This document shows positions 58,696 to 64,000 of a stretch of 64,000 nucleotides of DNA, piece by piece. Position 1 is the first letter of the stretch, and the number at the start of each line of letters is the position of its first letter. A model generated the notes under the pieces. The model worked only from the letters and a program-made list of their open reading frames with translations. It did not search any database and was not told the DNA's origin. The position numbers and the translations under genes are program-made. Source of the DNA: Straminergon stramineum (taxonomy: Eukaryota; Streptophyta; Bryopsida; Hypnales; Calliergonaceae). The DNA lies in NCBI GenBank assembly GCA_963920665.1, contig OY987266.1, forward strand, positions 20,572,248 through 20,636,247, written 5' to 3'.

Positions 58696-60359
58696 ATGAC
58701 ATATGACTTGAGGACAAAGTAAACTTTAGAGGTGAACACTAGGTAGGTTTAAAGCTCCGCTGTTGTTAAGACTTTAAGACACACTCTAAGACTCTAAAGA
58801 CCTAAGGGGTCCAAAGCTTCACCATCCCGATAGGACCCACAATGACAAGAATAAGGTAAGACAAAGTGAGCTTTCTATAGGGACCTAGGACACTCTCACC
58901 ACCTCATAGCAAGGGTTAGTTTAGCAAAGTTAGCAAGCACTCAAAGCAAACAAGAAGCTTCTCAAAGCAGCATCACCAAGGTACGGTGGAGGGTTGGCTC
59001 CAGAATTAATACAATAAACCAAATGACCTTGAAGACCTCTTAAAGTGTGACAAGACTCTAATGGAAGAAAGCACAATGCCTTCTCCAAAGTTAGTAGAAC
59101 AAGAGCTCAAGACTAGAGCTTTAAATGAGTGTTGATTTCTACGGATTTCTGTTGTCCACTTCTAACTTTTGGAGTTTAACTCCGATTGGCATACAAATTA
59201 CATAGTTGGCTCTAGAAGGTTGTTGATAGTCAAAGAAAACCCACCCCTTTTTCCTTTGCAAAAAACCCATCGAAACCCAACACCATCTCTCATCAAAAAA
59301 AGGGTGAAAGATCTTACTTGTCAGTGTTGCCTTTTCTGAGCAAGGTGATTGCCCGAGGTGATTAGGAAGGTTCAAGGGGGTAAAGAAAGACCTTTCATTG
59401 ACTTCATTTCAAATTCGTACGCTCCTGAGACGCCGGTCAATTCCTAGCCTACACTACCACGTCGTTAAATCTAGAAGGAATCTTCTGGTTCGAGCACCTC
59501 CCGCTATTAAAACGTCACGAAACTTGTCAAGGATCCTTATTAACATAAAATAACTTAAAATAATTTTTAGGGAGATTTTACCACCCTCTAGGGAATTTCC
59601 ACGAATTTTCCATAGTGAGTTTCGATGGTTGACTGTCTAGAAAGAATATTTCTACAAGTCAGAAAATTCTGAGACTTTTTGTGGGACCTCTCAAGGAATC
59701 CCACAATGGCCATGCAAGCTCATATTCTTACTTTGCACATGTAGGGACAGGGAGGATAAATCCTACCTTTCGCTAATTACATGTGAAATAGGGAATCTTT
59801 TGTACATGAGGGAATCTTAGCAAATGGATTTCGCTTCCAATCCCCTAGCACACTCTAGAACCCACATCCACACTTGGGGTTTGTGGACTCCTCCATAAGC
59901 CAGTCTTGGTATTGTTACTCCTGCCATGCTAACAATTGGGCTCTATAGTTTCAATGATGGGATGGAGAAATAGAAACCTATCTAGGGACCTCACGAGGTT
60001 TCTCTCAATGCAATTTTTAGCTATCTAGGGCTACGATTTAGTAGGCTGGGGCGTAGTTAGGCAATTAAACTCAAATCTACTAACTTCCACTGTTTGTGGT
60101 TCTAACCTATGTTAAGGTGGGCATCTAAGGGGTAATTAGACCTAAAACCCTAAAAGAGGCCAAATACCTAATTAGGTTTGTCACAACCTATTTTGGCCTT
60201 AGGTTCTTTTTTGAGCTTTTAACACCTAATTACCTACTAAACTAAGCAAAGTAGAAAAAAGAAAAACTATGAGTCCCAAGTGACAAATTGGGACCTCACC
60301 CCACCCCACTTCTATAACCAAGGCCTTGACTTCACTTCACCATAGTTGTTAAAGTAAGC
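58696..60359. other. Low-repeat non-coding stretch, no gene recognised
   Basis: Somewhat richer in C than its neighbours and with few dispersed repeat words. The - strand frame 59139-59375 has no recognised domain. It may be a decayed retroelement, but I saw no long terminal repeats or polymerase motifs. Confidence 0.35.
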
Positions 60360-63300
60360 AGAATTCAATGTCCAATTACTAATTAACATTGAAATGCTTA
60401 GAATATAATATTGAAGTATGTGTATACTCTACTTTGGAAACCTTAATTGATTGATTATAGTTTGTTGACATTGTAGTCCAAGCATACATGTTTGTGTCGC
60501 AATTTTGCCTAAGTAGAAACCTACTTGATAGATTTTTGAGTAATAATAATTTTTTGGTATTAATAATAATAATTTCTAATGATGTGGTAGTTGATCTTGA
60601 GCTCATGTACCAAACATTTTACAAATAATGTTCATGCCATCTATGTTGAATATCAAAAGGAGTCATGCAAAATTGCCATTTCTATAACACAGATAGTTAC
60701 TATTAACACATATCAACAGAAATAGTGTTAATTCAGGCCCCCCTTTCTAGTAGTGAAAAAAAATCTAAGACTTTGAAAGTTATAATCTTGCAATTCTTGA
60801 TGTCAAATGGCCTAATTTTTTTCCATACAATTCTATAATGGTCTATTGAGCTTTTGCATAATTAAAGTTCCAAAAAGTGACAATTCGTGACAATCTCTAT
60901 TCAATAATACCCTTGTGATTTCAAAAGATTATGTCAAGGCCAATGCATGCCTTAAAATTTAACACCACTCCTATCTTCACATGAATTATACTTTAAAATC
61001 TTGCCTTTAAAAATAAGGTTCCTTGATTAAACTTTGTACTTCAAGACATGAAAAGCATCATTTGTAATATTCATCCTTTTCTATTTTTACTAAGCATGAA
61101 CAAAATGAATTGACATGTACAAATTGACATTTAGTATTGAATTTGATTAGTCTTCATGTTAGAGCCTATCAACCAAGACTTGAAGACCCAACCAAAAAGC
61201 TAGGGACCAAGTGCATGAATTCATCAAGGTTAAGTTTATGAGAATATTTTAGTTTGAAAATATTTTCAACTTTGTAATATTTAGAATTACCTTCTAAATA
61301 AAGAGTTGGATTGTAAAGTTCCTTTCAATTTAACATGCAATGTATTTTGTGACTTCAATTAAATATTCTAGACTAGATGAGAAGGAATATGATTGAATTT
61401 TATTTCATTCATATAAAATGGGCTTTATTGAATATTTCATAAAGTTCTTTTACAAGAAAGAAATAGTAGGTAGTGGCCTAGTTGGTGCTCAGAGGCCACA
61501 AAGAAGGAACCAATTTTTTTTTATTCATTTGGAAAATATTGTATCATGCTAGATGGGAAAAATGAGAAAATCGGGTGCTCGATCACATTCATGAAATGAG
61601 TATTTCTTCAACATTGATTAATAAAAGAATATAATTTTACTTGATTTACTACAAGGGCAATATGGTTTGGGGTCATTTCTACAACCACAATAAATGCACA
61701 AAGTCCAAATTATTTTTTGTATGTTTTTTATTATGAAAAATTTAAAGACAAAAATATATTTGAAATTAAATAACATCTATCTTGTAGGTTTTATTGTCCA
61801 TGTGAAACTTTCAATGTGCACATTCATTTTTCTAAGGTTTTTTGACAAGTATGGAAACATCCATGTCTAATTCACAATTGTAAGATATATAATCCAATCA
61901 AAAACAAGATTTTCCACAATGTATAAATTAATATGACATCAATTGTTGCTACAATTAAAATACCTTACCAATATGGTTGGTTTGATGAACTTTAGCATCA
62001 AATAAATATTTGACAAGGGTGTGTTGATAACACCCTTCACTTATGATAGTCTAATTCATTTTCAAGCCTAGTTTTTTTTTTGGGGGGGGGGCTATTTTCA
62101 TAATTTCTATTGAACATTAGCATTATTGTTACAAACATGATTGTCCGCAATCAATTTCTTGAATTTCTTTCTTAGAAAAACTTTAGAATCCTCAATGTAC
62201 CAATGGTATATATTTCAAGATATGTATAATTACTTCTATAAGAGTTTGAAAAATATGAATAAAAAGTGAGTTAACTAGAAAAGCTACAAAGGTAAAAAAT
62301 TGGCCTATCGGTGACATTTTGCACCTTTAGGAGATGGAAAAAGCATTTTTCATCCCAAATTTGGAAGCTTGGTTGAGTGCTTTTGCAAAAAGAAGGTATT
62401 GGAATCTTCTCTTTGTTGTCTTGTTGACTCTTTTAAATAGGAGAATGCTTAGTCCACGAGTCACCATGAAGTGTATTTTGGCAACTTCAAGCACTTTGCT
62501 TGTGATGTGAATTTGAGCTATAAAACTCATCTTTTTTTGAATTTGAGCCCTTCTAATGAAATGAAGACAATGAAACTCAGTTTCTACTCCACCTTGAACA
62601 TTTGAAAAATTCCTAAAATTAAATATTTCATTACAATTTTAAATTTGGGCTTATAACCATAATCTTTTGATTTTCTAATTATAGAAAGATAGGAGAGATG
62701 TTTTTACACTGTGATATTTCGAACTATTCTATACCCCATGGAGAAATTTTCAGATTTTTGGAACATATTTTGTGATTTGATATGAATTTTCTTTAAGTTT
62801 TCTTTAAAAAATTCACAATAATTTCAAGATTTCATAAAAAAATCTAATCTTTACTTGACTAGTAGAAGACATGTGATTTCATCTCTTAAGAATAATCCTG
62901 CAAAATTTCAACAAAAATAATCACAAAATAGAGCTTGCATAACAAAAGGATTCTAAAGTTCAAACATGTTGTCCTAGACCTATCCTTTTAGAGTTCAATT
63001 ATATTGTTGAATAAAGACTGTTAAAAAAAGTATACTTTTCATTTATAAGAGGGTTCAAATTGAACAATACATATTAATGGGCTTTATGGTGGAAGCACCC
63101 AAAAACGTCAATATAAGCAATTCATCATAGTTGAGGGCACCTTTTGCTAGAAAAAAATATTTTTGTAGTATTAGCAATTGAAAATCACAAATTTCAAAAA
63201 TAAGTAAATAAATAATTTACAGATATGGCATGTACTTTCTATGGATTTTCAAAGTGGCAACTCCCTAAACCACTAAAACCATCATGACGTCACATAGGTG

Positions 63301-64000
63301 AACTTGAAATAAAAATTTGATAATATCTACACTCAACTAATCAACAGTAAACTAGGGGGCAATTTAATGACATTGTAGAGGGACACTTTAGTGAAAGCCT
63401 AGAGACATTTCATGAACTCTACTAGCCTAGAAACACTTTGGAGTGTTTCTACCTTAGCTCTCTCCTCTTCAATCAAAGAAAACTTGAGATGATTGCATTG
63501 ATTGGTCAACTTTGCATCATTATTGGAGCTTAGATTTATGCCCCCCCCCCCCCCCCCCAAACAAAAAAGAAGCCTAGTTCTATCTAAGGCCATGAGAGTG
63601 GATATACTTTTTGGGCAAAATGGGCATAAAATGGGTAGTGGGATATATCCCACTAGGAAGGGGGGCTAGGTGATTTATTAGGGGTTAATTTTATGTAACT
63701 TATCATGTTGAAGAAACACCCATTCAACTGAAAAAACTCATTTTTGCCTTACACTTCTTTCATTATGATTTGTCCAAGACTATTAATTAGTAGAACCCAT
63801 GTAAGTCCGTAGTTGGAGCATGACTAGTGTTGCACTACATGAACAAGGTGAGTCAATGCCCATTAGGGTAAACATGTCTATTACTAAGAAAATTTGTTGT
63901 CTACTATAGGTACCTTGGAGAAGCTATTTGTCAACTTTCATATTTTTTTAGAGATAAAAAAGTTGGAGAGAAGCCATTTGCAAGGAGAATCAAGACTTTC
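60360..64000. other. AT-rich repeats to the right edge, no gene seen
   Basis: A single CACTA-like end (reverse complement CACTACTAGAAAGGGGGG) stops at 60755 without a visible partner. 60760-60900 is another member of the dispersed family (GTTATAATCTTGCAATTC). A run of 18 C lies at 63541-63558. No coding frame is supported. Confidence 0.4.

Noticed and set aside
58402..58722. 106-codon Leu/Ser/Tyr-rich frame resembling a membrane protein
   Set aside because: It is the translation of a pyrimidine minisatellite with units near 27 bases.
59490..59515. tRNA B-box-like GGTTCGAGCACC
   Set aside because: No T stem, anticodon arm or acceptor stem can be drawn around it.
57779..60359. LTR retrotransposon
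   Set aside because: Some promoter-like and C-rich stretches suggested one, but no paired terminal repeats, primer binding site or polyprotein motifs were seen.

Overview
This window looks like nuclear DNA of a land plant. It is AT-rich, built mostly from old, diverged repeats and transposons, and holds one gene I can name with confidence: a class I LATERAL ORGAN BOUNDARIES DOMAIN (LBD) transcription factor on the + strand, 41853-46810, two exons split by a 4.2 kb intron. LBD genes are specific to the plant lineage (land plants and their algal relatives). The low gene density, long intron and CACTA-type (En/Spm-like) transposons fit a large plant genome. I cannot name the species. I saw no rRNA, convincing tRNA, CRISPR array or bacterial-style operon.

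Layout. 1-9669: right part of a large, decayed CACTA transposon. A transposase N-terminus leaves the left edge on the - strand. A divergent six-exon second gene on the + strand (2983-8097) is interrupted by in-frame stops, and a terminal inverted repeat ends at 9669. 9670-13804: minisatellites and AT-rich repeats. 13805-15347: a complete non-autonomous CACTA element with a TTA target duplication. 15348-39000: diverged repeats, including a roughly 2.4 kb unit present twice in direct orientation with part again inverted near 30.7 kb, two small hairpin elements (21726-21897, 31740-31914), a composite foldback (35180-36236), and two islands of different composition (23.15-24.86 kb and 27.3-30.35 kb) in which I recognise no gene. 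39000-41852: low-repeat LBD upstream region with TATA-like sites, one auxin-response-type hexamer next to a TATA box, and a 13-base word repeated three times. 41853-46810: LBD gene. 46811-48050: its 3' flank. 48050-64000: repeats again, including a third small hairpin element, a 2.6-2.75 kb tandem duplication (52.25-56.2 kb), a 524 bp hairpin (57255-57778) and a pyrimidine minisatellite.

Most interesting points. (1) The 3' end of the LBD intron is a tandem triplication carrying the splice acceptor and the start of exon 2; the two upstream copies keep AG and the reading frame and would give short, zipper-truncated proteins if used. (2) The decayed CACTA second gene can be phased through six exons, and every in-frame stop is TAG (five) or TGA (one), with no TAA: what C-to-T decay at methylated CHG and CG sites would leave. 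(3) A family of about 165-175 bp CACTA-ended hairpins is supported by target duplications and, in one case, by an empty site in the paralogous repeat copy. All repeat homologies were judged by eye.
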